Shown one piece after another: positions 32,991-44,064 of a stretch of DNA of 64,000 bases; position 1 is the stretch's first letter, and the number at the start of each line of letters is the position of its first letter. A model generated the notes under the pieces. That model did no database searches, had not been told where the DNA came from, and saw only the letters and a list, made by a program, of their open reading frames with translations. Source of the stretch: Pomacea canaliculata (taxonomy: Eukaryota > Mollusca > Gastropoda > Architaenioglossa > Ampullariidae); contig NC_037590.1 in the NCBI RefSeq assembly GCF_003073045.1, positions 2,134,016 through 2,198,015 on the forward strand, in the 5' to 3' direction. A program made the translations under genes and the position numbers.

Positions 32991-33756
32991 CAAGGCGAAA
33001 GTGAAGACGACGAGGCATTCGGATTCCAATAATTTAAATGTGTAGGGTGTGTATTTACGTTTAGAATGTAAATTTTTTATCCTTTATGCGACAATCTTTT
33101 CACCGAAAGGATGTACTCACCATTTTTATATGACCCCACTTCACAAGCAACAGAGTGACAAGACTTGTTCAACAACCGGGACAGAAGTGTTTTCAAAATA
33201 CTCCATACCAGGTTATTCACAATAAACCGTCTTATTCAAGTGACAGAGGGATTTGTGCAGGTGAGCGGCGAAACCCTTCCTAAATGGTTTGTAAGTGCAA
33301 GTGTGTATTGTCAGCGAGGGTGAGTTGTGTGTATCGATATGTGTGTGTGGGCTATGTGTTTTTATTCTTAACCCCAATAACTTTGCTATCCCCTTTTTCT
33401 CTCTTACTTCTAGCACTGAAATCTCCAGCTCCACTTATGTACAAGCTATATAATTTAATATCTTTCTCTTTATTTCAACATAATTGTAGAAAATTTGGGA
33501 CATTGAAAATAACCAAAGAAGTTATATATAAGAATCATTGCAAATCCCTGATATCATCTCTTATCTAATGTTTCACTTACCGATAACCTCCCCATCTGGT
33601 ATTAAACTAAGACAAAACTTGCTCGACCATAGGCCTAAGCTCTATTCTACTGTATTAGCTACTGTAATAGATGTTAAATTGTCCAAATATTATTGCATTA
33701 TTGTATATTTCAAGGTGTTTTGCTATTCATTGTACAGTTATACAACTTATGTACTA

Positions 33757-34225
33757 TAATGGATACTAAGAAATCTGTTGATATTTGTTCTTTTAACTGT
33801 AATGGCCTTGGGAGGGGGGGGGGGCCTTGGTGTTTTACGACGTGCCAGCAACTGAGGCTATATTACGGCAAGCAGCCAGCCCTGTAAACAGATGCCACGT
33901 GCAGAGAAAGAACAGCGTGCCCGAGATGAGAAACGAACTCTGGGCAGCAAACCTTCACTGTATTGGTGACAGGCGCTAACCGTTGCGCCACCGGGCCACT
34001 CGTAATGGCCTTGGGAGCCAAATGAAACGCAAAGATGTGTTTGATTATTTATGGAAACAGAAGTTTGATATATACCTTTTGCAAGAGACACACTGGATAA
34101 CTAATTCTGAAAACTATAAGATCATGCTGGGGATATGACTGTTTCTTAGAAGGTGATAACACAAATAGTAAGGGTGTAGCCATTCTTTTGGCTAACTCAT
34201 GTGAATATCAAGTCCATAAAGTGCA
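33757..34225 (+). pseudogene. LINE APE-type endonuclease start, split by a SINE
   Basis: The frame starts ATG-DTKKSVDICSFNCNGLG. After the SINE it resumes SQMKRKDVFDYLWKQKFDIY, LLQETHWITNSENY and GDNTNSKGVAILLANSCEYQ, the conserved opening of an L1/Tx1-like AP endonuclease (Asn near the N-terminus, catalytic Glu in LQETH). A frameshift lies near 34125. The domain is cut off near 34226, where a different LINE's C-terminus follows. Confidence 0.82.
33815..34001 (-). mobile_element. tRNA-derived SINE with 16-bp target duplication
   Basis: Read on the minus strand: A box GTGGCGCAACGGTTAGC (plus 33975-33991), B box-like AGAGTTCGTTTCTCA (plus 33928-33942), then a conserved-looking 3' part with GTTGCTGGCACGTCGTAAAA and a G-rich run. 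Flanking GTAATGGCCTTGGGAG occurs at 33799-33814 and 34002-34017. The insertion interrupts the LINE endonuclease exactly between codons of NCNGLG, so it is younger than that LINE copy. Confidence 0.9.
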
Positions 34226-34876
34226 TAAGAAGGCACAACAACAGTTGTATCTGATCAGGAAGCGTCGCAGTTTTAATGTAAGCGAACACATTTTGGGAGA
34301 TGTCTATCGTGCGCTGGTAGAAAGCATAATTACAGTCAATATTGTCTCTTGGTATGGCCAGACAAGCGTGACAAACAAGAACAAACTGAGGCGCGTCATA
34401 AACACAGCCAGCAAAATCGTAGGCTCACAACAGCTGATCCTTTCCCACCTGTACGATTCAGCCCTTGTCCGGAAAGCAAAACAAATCATGCTTGACCCCA
34501 CCCATCCACTCAACCCCCGCTTCGAGCCTATGCCCTCAGGACGGAGATTGAGGGTCCCTCTTGCGAAAAAGAACGTTTATAGAAGGTCATTCATTCCATC
34601 CGCCATCTCTGTTCTCAACAAACAAAAAACTATAAGCGACTAGTAGACCGAACCTGACGTGTTACACACAAGGGGGATGACATAATCCCATCTCTGTTAT
34701 CACTATTATGTAGTCATGGAAACTGGTGTATTGTCCTTTTGATGCGGGCGTGTGTGTGTGTGTGCTCACTTCTGCCATTGCTGATGTTATTGTTGATGTT
34801 TTTGATTTTCTCTCTGACTGCTTGCATGCTGAAAGACAAATCTCCTTTGCTGGACAATAAAGTTATCTTATCTTAA
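34226..34876 (+). mobile_element. CR1/RTE-group LINE 3' end (RT C-terminus and tail)
   Basis: The frame runs from KKAQQQLYLIRKRRSFNVSE through ESIITVNIVSWYGQTSVTNK, KLRRVINTASKIVG and PSGRRLRVPLAKKNVYRRSF to a TAG at 34641-34643. It then continues as 3' UTR to gacaataaagttatcttatc. This is the usual C-terminus of animal CR1-group LINEs. It is 5'-truncated and directly fused to the endonuclease fragment upstream. Confidence 0.8.
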
Positions 34877-35754
34877 TATTATAAGAGATCCCGAGGGAAA
34901 CCATATCAAAATTATTAATATAAGCGCAATTAGTGGAAGCTGGGATTGTTCTCTTTCACTTCTTCTCCACGTCTTTCCTCTATACTCCTTTCCCCCCTTC
35001 TATACTGAATGAATGTAGTAATCAATGTAATAAATGTCATATATGTTGTGCTATTAAAAAAAAAAAAGACAAAGATTATAGTGAAAAAGTGTTGCTGTAA
35101 ACTGCCTTCATAACATAAAGAAACTTTTAAAGTTTACTTTTGTTTTCGTTGCTTCAGTCCACAGTTACTACAGACCTGCTGGCTAAAAAATATTTGGTTA
35201 AACCATTTTGCATTTTTAAAATGTAATATCTGCAAATATTAGAAAAGATAGAATGTTACAGTAGCACTAGGAAGAAGCTTCGTTTCATGGAGCGGGAAAT
35301 CAAACTTTGTGGTGACAGTGAACGATTTTTACATTCTTGCCGCCTCATTACATTTTTTGAGGAGATGGCTGTCCCCTTTCCTCCAGCTGCTAAATGCCAC
35401 TGCATTATACAGAGTTTGATCAAATTTTGTACATATGTCCAAAATCACAAGTAATTAATTTTATATGCATTTTTATTACTCCATATATGGGGATTAAAAA
35501 AGAGTGTAATGTCTATTAATTTCATGTTGTTCTTGTGATACAATATGGAGATATATGCATTGTAATTGCTGATTTTCTGCTTTTAGACCTCAATGTTGAA
35601 ATTATGTTTTTTAATCATATCATGCATTTTCAGCATTTTGAGGAAAAACGGTAAACAGAGAGGTAATAAAAATCAAGGTGAAAGACAAACATCTTGAGCA
35701 ATAATTGGAAAATTTGCTGAAACTGTTTCTGCATCAATTACTGGAAATTGAACC
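34877..35754. other. AT-rich region, no gene recognised
   Basis: I see a CT-rich patch (34950-35000), an A run near 35055 and no coherent coding frame, terminal repeat or RNA gene. Confidence 0.5.
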
Positions 35755-36000
35755 AGATCACAGAATTCGTCACAGAACCTCTGCCTGATCCTGACACCTT
35801 TGCACAGCTTGTGGAGGCCAAATTTTTTACAAAGATAGACTTGGCCAAAGGCTATTGGCAGATCCCCATCAGACCAGAAGACAATGCAAAACTTTGCCTC
35901 CCCCCCACCATTGGGTGCTACTAATGGAAAGTTATGACATTCGGAGTCCAGAATGCAGAGTATTTTCGCTCACATGATGAGGCAATTGCTAGTACCACTA
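35755..36000 (+). mobile_element. Ty3/Gypsy pol (RT) fossil
   Basis: The sequence FFTKIDLAKGYWQIPI is the conserved Ty3/Gypsy RT block. The piece is short, broken and without its surroundings; it is probably part of the same old element as the LTR-like sequences at 36393-36918. Confidence 0.75.
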
Positions 36001-36392
36001 GAGGGGAGAAGCGCCCATAACTTCACATCTTCCATATGATAATACTTAACAAATCCAAGCAAGAGGGATGACATAAATGTGAGCACTCTCACTGTATATA
36101 TGTCTATTTCAGACACGACAGTGGAAGAAGTAGCAGGAAAAAATTAGCATCAATGTTTCAAAACAAGGATTTTGAACCTTCAGAAACATTCTTATGGGAA
36201 GAAATATCCAGGCGAGACCTACCATCAATATTACTGCATGGGTCAGACATGGCTTAGTCTTTACAAGGAGAGGACTCTGTCTAGTGACTGCTAAAGGTTT
36301 GCTGCTAGGGTGTATTATGGTAGTGTGTGGGCGAGGGGGCGGCGATGGGGGGTGGTCGCCGATAGAGGGCCGGTAGTCCAGCGCTTGTTAGG

Positions 36393-36918
36393 CAGAAATA
36401 TAATCTAGAACCCACGAGAGCGTTGTCTTTTGTGTTGTTGAGGAGAGATTGGGGAAAAGCCCGAATCTTACCGTTACATTTTTGGCGCCCAATGTGGGGC
36501 ACTGGGCGAAACTGTGAACTTATCAAGTCAGCTTAGTGCCGCCAGAGACGATGGCACTGACAGAAGAAGAGAAAACTGCGAAGTGAAAGCGCAAGACAAG
36601 TGACGCAGCCGTGACTGTGGATCTAGCCTGCATTAAAGAGTTGTGCAACTGCTGACAGGTCCCTGCCTTTCCGAGTGCTGGACTGTTGTGGTCGCTGTTC
36701 GACTCCCCTCACCACGTGCCACTTGGTTACAAATATAAGGAGACAGAGCAGAGGTGTGGGGTGCAGTTGGTGTGAGGTCAGAAAGTGTGTTGGATCGAGG
36801 TTCGCCAGAGCCAGCAGCATCGACTGGCATCAGAAATATAATCTAGAACCCACGAGAGCGTTGTCTTTTGTGTTGTTGAGGAGAGATTGGGGAAAAGCCC
36901 GAATCTTACCCTGTTACA
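36393..36918 (+). mobile_element. LTR-like direct repeats with primer-binding site (fossil)
   Basis: An 86-88-bp sequence starting cagaaatataatctagaacc occurs at 36393-36478 and 36831-36918. Right after the first copy, TGGCGCCCAATGTGGGGC (36483-36500) resembles a tRNA-Lys-type primer-binding site of LTR retroelements. This is a broken remnant, probably Ty3/Gypsy, with almost all of its inside missing between the two copies. Confidence 0.65.
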
Positions 36919-36956
36919 GTATTATAACCACCTCTGAATTAAGAGATGCCCTACAG

Positions 36957-39711
36957 CAGGGGTCTCAAACTCGCGACCCGCGGGCCAAAAGTTTGCGGCC
37001 CACACCTCAATATCAAAGTTTCATGTTAGTGCGGCTCGAGTTTGATACTGTTATATCTTCTCTCTCGCTCCTTAGTCTGCAACTTCCAGTTTCTGTCAAC
37101 TGTCCTCTGGATGACCCGGGTGGGTGGCCATAAATCTTGACCAGTGACACGTGGCCCGCGGACGGCCGTGGGAAAAGTTGGGTGCCTGCCAGTTTCCCTG
37201 AATCGGTCAACTTCAAAGAGAGGACTGGAGACACGCCACGCGGAGGGAGAACATCTTGGCTTCTGCGTGAGAAAAATCCTCACTTTCAAACTGCGTGCTG
37301 GCGAAGGAGGTCCGTCTCGAGAAACGTCAAGTTGTATGTGGTGAAGATATGCCTTTGTGTTGGTAGTTCAAAGTGGTGAAGTGTGATTTGCCACAGAACT
37401 GTGAGTGACTATTGGAGTATGTGGTTGTAATGAGGTGTGCGGAACGAAAGTCAGTTTAAGTTTGCCATTGCGCAACAGTGAGCCGCAAAGACCTCTACGC
37501 ACAGCCCAAACATGTCTTTTTCAAGCCTGCAGTTAAGAGAAAGGTTGGTGATGAGCACAGACAATTTCAGGAAAAGTGGGAAGAGCAATATTTCTTTGTT
37601 GAGCACAGAGGCAGCCCAACGTGTCTTATTTGCACCAGAGAAAGTTGCAGTGCACAAAGAATACAATTTCAAATGTCATTACACAACTAGACATGCTGAG
37701 AGTATGCAAAATACCAGGGAGATGAGAGAGTCAACTGGTTGCTAAAAACATATCTACTGAGGCAACAAAATTTCTTACGAAAGCAACCAAAGAGAATGAC
37801 GCAGCAGTCGAAGCTAGCTACGTGGTTAGTGAGATGATTGATAAAGCAGGAAAGCCATTCAAAGAAGGTGAATTTTTAAAAATGTGCATATTACAGGCTG
37901 CAAGTATTGTCTGTCCAGAAAAGAAAGGTCAGTTTAGCAACATCAGCCTTTCTGCCAACACCGTAGCAGAGCCCATTTCTGACCTGTCAAGTGACATTTA
38001 TGATCAACTGTATGAGAAGGCAAAATGTTTCAGTGTATACTCAGTCGCTCTTGATGAGACCACAGACATCGCCGACACTGCCCAACTCGCAGTCTTTGTC
38101 TGCGGTGTTGATGACACTTTTGAAGTCATAGAGGAGTTGCTCAGTGATTCCAATGCATGGCCAGACCACTGCTCAGGAGATATTTCACCAGCTGTGTGAT
38201 GCCTTTGAGAATGCGGGTTTGCCTTGGAGGTTTGTTGGAATAACAACTGATGGAGCGCCATCAATGACAGGGAGGAAAAATGGACTGGTGGCACTTGTTC
38301 AAAAGAAACTGGAAGAGGAAGGTGTGGAGGAGGCCATTGCTCTGCACTGCATTATTCATCAGCAGGCCCTTTGCAGCAAATGCCTGAAGTTTGACAATGT
38401 GATGCCTTTCGTTGGGAAATGTATCAACCAAATCAGATCCAGGGGCTTAAAGCACAGAAAGTTTCGTGCTTTTTTTTTTAGAGGAAATGGAGTCAGAATA
38501 TGGGGATGTGCTCTACTTCACCGAGGTACGTTGGCTCAGCAGGGGAAACATATTGAAGAGATTTTTTGAGTTGAGAGCCGAAGTGAAAGCCTACATGGAG
38601 AAAGATGGGGTTGCTGTTCCTGTGCTAAGTGATCCAAAATGGCTCATGGACTTTTTTGGTTGATATGACACATGAGCTTAACGTACTGAACAAGAAGCTA
38701 CAAGGTCAGGGGCAACTTGTCAGTGCTGCCTATGACAATGTGAGAGCATTCTCTACAAAACTTATGTTATGGAAAGCCCAGCTTTCTCAGACAAACCTTT
38801 GCCATTTCCCAGCATGCAAGGCACTCATGGATGCAGGCACACCGTTCAGTGGTGAAGAGTATGTGGATGTCATTTTGAAGCTACAGGAGGAATTTGATCA
38901 CAGATTTGCAGACTTCAAGACGCACAGAACCACATTTCAAATTTTTGGGACCCCTTCTCCTTTGAATGTGCAGATGCTCCTCCAGTGCTTCAAATGGAGC
39001 TCATTGACCTGCAGTGCAACTCTGAACTCAAAGCCAAATTCAGGGAGGTGAGTGGAAAAGCAGACAAGCTCGGGCAATTTTTGAGAGAATTGCCCCTAGC
39101 TTCCCTGAATGTTCAAGTGGACCATGTGTCTTTTTGGGAGCACATACTTGTGCGAAAACCTCTTCTCTACCTTGAACTTCAATAAGTCCAAGTACAGATC
39201 CAGACTTACTGATGAGCATCTTCAAGCCGTACTGAGGGTCTCAACTGCTTCCTCCCTTAAGCCAAATATGGCTCGGCTATGCGAGAGCAAGCGCTGCCAG
39301 ATCTCTAGCAGCAAGAAGTAGGCAGAAGAAGCCATGCTCAAAACAGTTTATGTTCAATGTTCCATTCATGTTCAGAAAGTTAAATGTTAAAGAAATGCTA
39401 ATACAGACATTTGAATCTGAATAATAATAATTACATTTCTCTGGTCAGCAACTATATTTTCTTCAGTCTTCTATATCTGCTGTTATTATTTTATTTTCAT
39501 TTTCAATTTATTTATTACTGATTGATTTATTTTTTCTTATGAATGTTAATTTATTTTTTATTTTTTAACACAAAAATAAGATAAAAAATAAGACATTTGA
39601 TAACATTGGAATGTTTTTGTAAGGGCTTTTCTTGTGGAAAACCTGATGCGGCCCAGCCTCATCCAGACTCTGCCTCCAGTGGCCCCCGGTAAATTGAGTT
39701 TGAGACCCCTG
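36957..39711 (+). mobile_element. Complete hAT element (type C) with TIRs and TSD
   Basis: The ends are CAGGGGTCTCAAACTC (36957-36972) and GAGTTTGAGACCCCTG (39696-39711). The octamer flanks are ccctacag (36949-36956) and ccctagag (39712-39719), seven of eight identical and of the usual hAT type. At 2755 bp it is a typical autonomous length, and it holds one transposase gene. It lies just outside the LTR-like repeat. Confidence 0.92.
37478..39321 (+). pseudogene. hAT transposase, GTF2IRD2/Charlie-like (type C)
   Basis: Parts in order: a zinc-binding N-terminus (KRKVGDEHRQFQEKWEEQYF, GSPTCLIC, then VHKEYNFKCHYTTRHAE in another frame); a middle region from about 37800 (SEMIDKAGKPFKEGEFLKMC, SVYSVALDETTDIADTAQLA); the catalytic block (GLPWRFVGITTDGAPSMTGR, ALHCIIHQQALCSKCLKFDN); [20 protein letters not shown]; and the C-terminus (VDHVSFWEHILVRKP and FSTLNFNKSKYRSRLTDEHL in different frames). 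Frameshifts near 37640, 37690, 38150, 38465 and 38660, and near 38960 and 39130, split the frame, so it is dead although the termini are intact. It is a distant relative of type B at 23020-24832. Confidence 0.85.
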
Positions 39712-39719
39712 CCCTAGAG

Positions 39720-40035
39720 CTAGGCTGAAATATGTACTAGAGGCTGCTCTTAGAAGATTCCCTTCATGGATAAATAAGAGGGCCTATTATAATACTCAAG
39801 ATAAATGTGAGACAGGCACTGAAAACTGTTTCTTTTTTTTCAGAATATTTTCTTATACTGTGTTTTCATATTCTTCAACCTGTATGGCGGTACATACATC
39901 ATTGTTTAAGAATGTATTGTCATTCATAAGTGTAATACTAAAACTTCCTCTGTTTAAAGTGTTGAATTTGGTTAATTTTTCATCTTTTGCAGACCAAAAT
40001 GAAAACATACGCTGTGATTTCCGGACCTTCGTGGC
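39720..40035 (+). other. Flank of hAT type C; short frame of unknown origin
   Basis: Right after the target duplication a 35-codon frame is open (LKYVLEAALRRFPSWINKRA, then YYNTQDKCETGTENC), which looks protein-like but is not recognised. On the other side of the transposon, SELRDAL precedes the target site, so the hAT may have inserted into an older coding sequence. Confidence 0.3.
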
Positions 40036-40635
40036 AAGTTAGTTCGGCTTGCGGTTACTCTCTAAGCCTGCAAGCCATTTTGGGCTGAACTGTCGCTGCT
40101 GTGCTGGATTTTGTGCCCACAGCAGCGGCTCATCGTTAACGTGGTACCAGCAAGTACCATTGCCATCAGTCGAAAATCCGAAGGCCTACGAGGAAGAGCC
40201 TTCCCATTACACCATCCCTCAAAAATTAATATTACTTTCAGTGGCAGGGGATATAGTCATTGCAAGACACCACTAATTGGCACTGAATGTAAACTAATAT
40301 CTAATCTAATAAACCACTGACACTTTGCTTGCTCCCCGGTTATTTCTTCAATACAATTACGGAGCCTCAAAAGAGTTCCATGTTGTTATTTTTGCACTAC
40401 TCCCGAGCTGGGAGTGGGCAAGTTGCGCGCCTGCTGCCTTCCTTGGATGTGGTAGCCGTTTCTCGTGCTCTATTTTTTTATTTTTAGATGCTGCAAGAAA
40501 AACTTGTCCTCAAGCGATGGAAGCAGAAGTGCAGACAAAGATCTCTACCTGGTTAACTGGTGCCAGGGATCATGAAAATGGAAGAAGAGAATGGGCAGCC
40601 TTGAGCACAGACTCATTAAATAGTTCTGGGGTTGG

Positions 40636-41044
40636 GAACATACGCTGTGAATGATTTTCGAAGTGACTGCGAACTTGAAACGGCCATGGTGCCAACTTTG
40701 TGGCTAAATCTTGCCAATAAAACATGCTACTGGCCTAAACATTCCAGAGCAGTTATAAAATGCATTAAACCAGAAGAATCGTGGAGTATGTTCCCATTTG
40801 TGGGAATAAAGAATGAATCAGGTGAGTTCTTTCATGTGCTCATATTTTGTTAAATAATTAATAAATATTTGGCACATGTGTAACATATTATGATTATAAC
40901 TTTGCTTATGATATTTTGTTTAGACAACTATCCCAAAGCAGCAGAAAAAATTAAGCAGCTCATGAATGAGGTTGCAGATGCTGCTAGCACATCCAAAAAT
41001 GAAGAATGCCTGCAGTGCAGCAAGCGCAGGGTTAGACGTCACTG
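40636..41044 (+). pseudogene. DUF4806-associated protein N-terminus, two exons
   Basis: Exon 40636-40821 codes TYAVNDFRSDCELETAMVPT, LWLNLANKTCYWPKHSRAV and CIKPEESWSMFPFVGIKNES with donor ggtgag. Exon 40924-41044 codes DNYPKAAEKIKQLMNEVADA, then ends in a stop. The pattern (acidic start, V-P-x-x-W-L, CYWP, E-x-W, then Y-x-K-A-x-x-K) is that of the N-terminal region of invertebrate proteins annotated with DUF4806, many of which ride in DNA transposons. No start codon or C-terminal domain is found. A second copy lies at 44845-45150. A possible first exon start (MKTYAVISG) lies at 39995. Confidence 0.5.
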
Positions 41045-41343
41045 AACGTATCTGTCAGCTGTTGCCAGTTCTGACCCTGTACTATGCAGGTCTAGTGACA
41101 GAAGCAGAATCCACAAAATACAGGTGCTTTCACTTTTTATTTTTACCATTTCTTGACAAATTCATGCACTCATGACAACAGCCAAGCAAGGCCAAGAGAA
41201 TGGAATATTTATAAATTTTAGTCTCACGTGATTTCATTAATCCTACCTTGATGAGGCCTCACAATATATAAGGATATTTTGAGCAACTTGTTTCATTGCA
41301 GAATTGTTTTGCATTTTTCATCCAATGTTCATATTGTTAGTTT

Positions 41344-41566
41344 GTGCTTGGTATGAATTACAGAATGCTGTTTGCAAGCATCACCGAAGGGGCTTCCCAA
41401 AAGAAAAAAAGCACGGATTTCAGAGCTCATGCTTCAGCTGCGAAAACAGTCAAAGACCAAAGCTGGAGATGTAAGAAAAGACAAAATTGTGACAGCCTTT
41501 TTCTTACAGAGGTCCAAGTTTCTGCACACCTGGATCTTTACAGATAGGTTATATATTGCAGTATGA
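41344..41566 (+). other. Unidentified short reading frame
   Basis: Overlapping frames encode basic peptides (EGLPKRKKARISELMLQLRK, then KTKAGDVRKDKIVTAFF). Nothing recognisable; it could be one more exon of the element whose DUF4806-like exons lie upstream. Confidence 0.2.
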
Positions 41567-41624
41567 TTTTTTCATTTACTTTTTAACATGAAGCATAATT
41601 AAATGCTTTTATTACAACTATTTT

Positions 41625-42125
41625 AGTGCTTTTGTACCAGTCATTAACCGTAGGGAACAAGAACAGCCTTGTCTCCCTTGTTAAGATCTGTTCCAAAATA
41701 ACCGGAACCAAGCAGAGGGATTTAGCCCTCTTAAATAAACAGCAAATCCTTAGGACGGCATCTCGTATCCTTACTATTCCTGGTCATGTGTTGGCGAGTG
41801 AGTTCTCACTTCTGCGGTCTGATCGCAGATACGCTGCACCGGTATGTCGAACAAACCGTTACTGAAACTCGTTCATTCCACGTGCCATTCACTTCTTCAA
41901 TTCCACTAGCTGTGATGATGTGTCAGCCTGAGGCGACCTTGCGCGGGGTGCCCACTGAACCGCCTGTTGCTGTGTTACTATATGAGTGGGTGTGTGAGCA
42001 CATGTGTGTACATCGCCAGAATCTATTCCCTTTAATCTCCTACATATAATCTTCCCTCTAGTGTGCTGGCGAGTCATCATACCTGTAATTGCCCTTGCGG
42101 ATTAATAAAGTTGTATTGTATTGTA
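41625..42125 (+). mobile_element. LINE 3' end (RT C-terminus and (TTGTA)n tail)
   Basis: The frame LTVGNKNSLVSLVKICSKIT, GTKQRDLALLNKQQILRTAS, RILTIPGHVLASEFSLLRSD is the RT C-terminus of a CR1-group LINE. The tail cggattaataaagttgtatt plus gtattgtat matches 16458-16567, and the coding part matches 53627-53911. It is 5'-truncated. Confidence 0.82.
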
Positions 42126-42214
42126 TGCTAAGCAGGCTGAGACTTAGGATAACAATTGGTTTTTCTGCTTTTATTACCATTCATTCTTGATTATATGTTC
42201 TCTTTCGTGTTATG

Positions 42215-42650
42215 AAGAGGAATTCTTCCCGAGTTTCTGCCTTACATCAAAATGCACCAGAGAGAAGATCCAGTCCTTCATAAAATACATGGGGAGATGT
42301 TCAGCATGATCGTAATGTTTCTCGCACATTTTTTGAAACCGGAAGCCATTCCTGAGCAAGCACGTGTTCTGCAAAAACTTGACTGCAGGGATAAAAAAAA
42401 AAAAACTACTTTCTGACAAAAATATTGCTCTTGGGCGTTTTCTCCAGGGCTGTATGATGAACCTCAGGCAAGACAAATCAGGCCAGCACTGAATGCCCGA
42501 GTTTCAGAGAAAGATTCTAGAGGGGTTCAAGGAAGCAGGTGCATTTCTAATTAAAAAAATCTGCCTTTTGTGGGAGCTCTCAGCAACAAAGGAAAATTTC
42601 TATCTCTGTTACGACCAGACATAGACAATAAAGATGTATTGTATTGTAAA
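42215..42650 (+). pseudogene. hAT-like fragment ending in a LINE tail
   Basis: The frame EEFLPYIKMHQREDPVLHKI, then GEMFSMIVMFLAHFLKPEAI and PEQARVLQKLDCRD, resembles the middle of the hAT type A transposase (FLACFVKPEALSAAS). After a homopolymer frameshift it continues KNIALGRFLQGCMMNLRQDK. From about 42598 the sequence is a LINE-like 3' tail (gaccagacatagacaataaa, then gatgtattgtattgta), the sense version of the tail found in antisense in every satellite unit. Confidence 0.5.
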
Positions 42651-42726
42651 GTAATTGGATCTAGGTAATGTTTATTATCTCAAGCTATCTGTGATTCTAT
42701 CTCAGTAGGTGTAACATATATTCGTT

Positions 42727-43066
42727 TTGTGTTGGGTTTTTTTTTTACGAGATGTTGTGATGCTACAGGTAATAGAAATATTGCCTGACTCTTTTGACAA
42801 GGATTTTATGTTAACAGAATCACGTGGTCTGAACCAATTTCCCTACATGAGAGGGCCAGAAAGGGTGAAGTCATCATACATGGAATTCCCCCATTCTGCC
42901 CTGCAGCCCCCTGGAAGGCTGGCCACGAAGGAACTCATACAAACGCTTATGAGTGGCCTAACAAATGATGTCAGCAACACCAAAAAGAAGTCTATATGGA
43001 CCACTGTCACAGAAAAAGTGTCAGCAGTGGGTGGCTTGGAAATCCGGACTGCTCAAAATGTTTGAG
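42727..43066 (+). pseudogene. NAIF1/Harbinger-like Myb-SANT fragment, copy 2
   Basis: The open frame includes SALQPPGRLATKELIQTLMS, GLTNDVSNTKKKSIWTTVTE and KVSAVGGLEIRTAQNV before a stop at 43063. It matches 15778-15890 at DNA level but keeps the frame longer. NAIF1-like Myb/SANT domains accompany Harbinger transposases and bind element DNA. The rest of the element is missing. Confidence 0.55.
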
Positions 43067-43178
43067 AGAATATCTGTGAATATCTAATCCTGTCACATAC
43101 TACTTTAATCAGAATTCTACTTCTAAGTGAACGAACACCTCAAACACTAGTTCAAAATAGCTGCACATGTGAAATACT

Positions 43179-43785
43179 CAGTGTTGTCCATAGGAATGTT
43201 ATTACCATGGGAAACTTTGCATGGGATGGGACAGCACACATTTGTATTTCCGATGGTAATCGATACTTGATATTGTAAAATAAATTTACGCTGAAATTTG
43301 CAGTTGCGTAAGTGCAACAAAACATAATTCATTCATCATCTGCATGGTGCTTGAGAAGGATTTCAAGTCTAAAGAATAATTTAGGCTTTCCTAGGTTTTC
43401 TCAATTTAACGAGCGGTAACACTGCCAGACTGGCACATTGCGCATGTAAGATGAAAATTGTGGAAATGGTTCGGGGATTACCTGGATTAACTGATTTATT
43501 AGAAACGGTCAATGAGCAGGAAATTGAGTGTCAGAATGATACCGAATTGTCATACTTAGATTATACTTTTGAGTGTTAAAGTTAATAAATTTTGTCGTTT
43601 TGCATGTCTCTTTGTACATGTAGTCCTATTTAGTAGACACTATACCTAAACGTTCATAAACTTAATGATTTTATTCGAACTGTATTCCTTATTAATATTA
43701 TATAATGGAAATCCTGTGGGATGGGATAGGCATAAATTGCCATAGGATGGGATGGGATAGAAAATATGCCCCATGGACAACCCTG
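43179..43785 (+). mobile_element. MITE-like element with perfect 8-bp target duplication
   Basis: The 607-bp non-coding element runs from CAGTGTTGTCCATAGG to CCATGGACAACCCTG. Flanks are GAAATACT on both sides (43171-43178 and 43786-43793). Both subterminal regions carry repeats of gggatggga in opposite senses (43212-43234 and 43718-43757). The octamer duplication and CAG...CTG ends place it with hAT-type non-autonomous elements. Confidence 0.88.
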
Positions 43786-44064
43786 GAAATACTGTCCTAG
43801 AAGAGTATAAGAATTTAATAGCCAAGTGACAAAACTAAGAACATGTCTTTGCGATGATGGCCAGGTATAGCTCTAACACTACATGCACTGCTGAAGCCAT
43901 ATTTGCATTAAAAAAAAAAACCAAACATATCTGGCATCCATGCTTGTATGCATGCATAATCTTGCATACGCCTACGTCAGTGCCACCATTGAAACATGCA
44001 TGCACAGACACCAACAGTACATATATTGCTGACAGAGACCAAGGTGATGCACTGAAGATTAGTC

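Noticed and set aside
33928-33991. tRNA gene on the minus strand
   Set aside because: It is part of a SINE bounded by a 16-bp target duplication.
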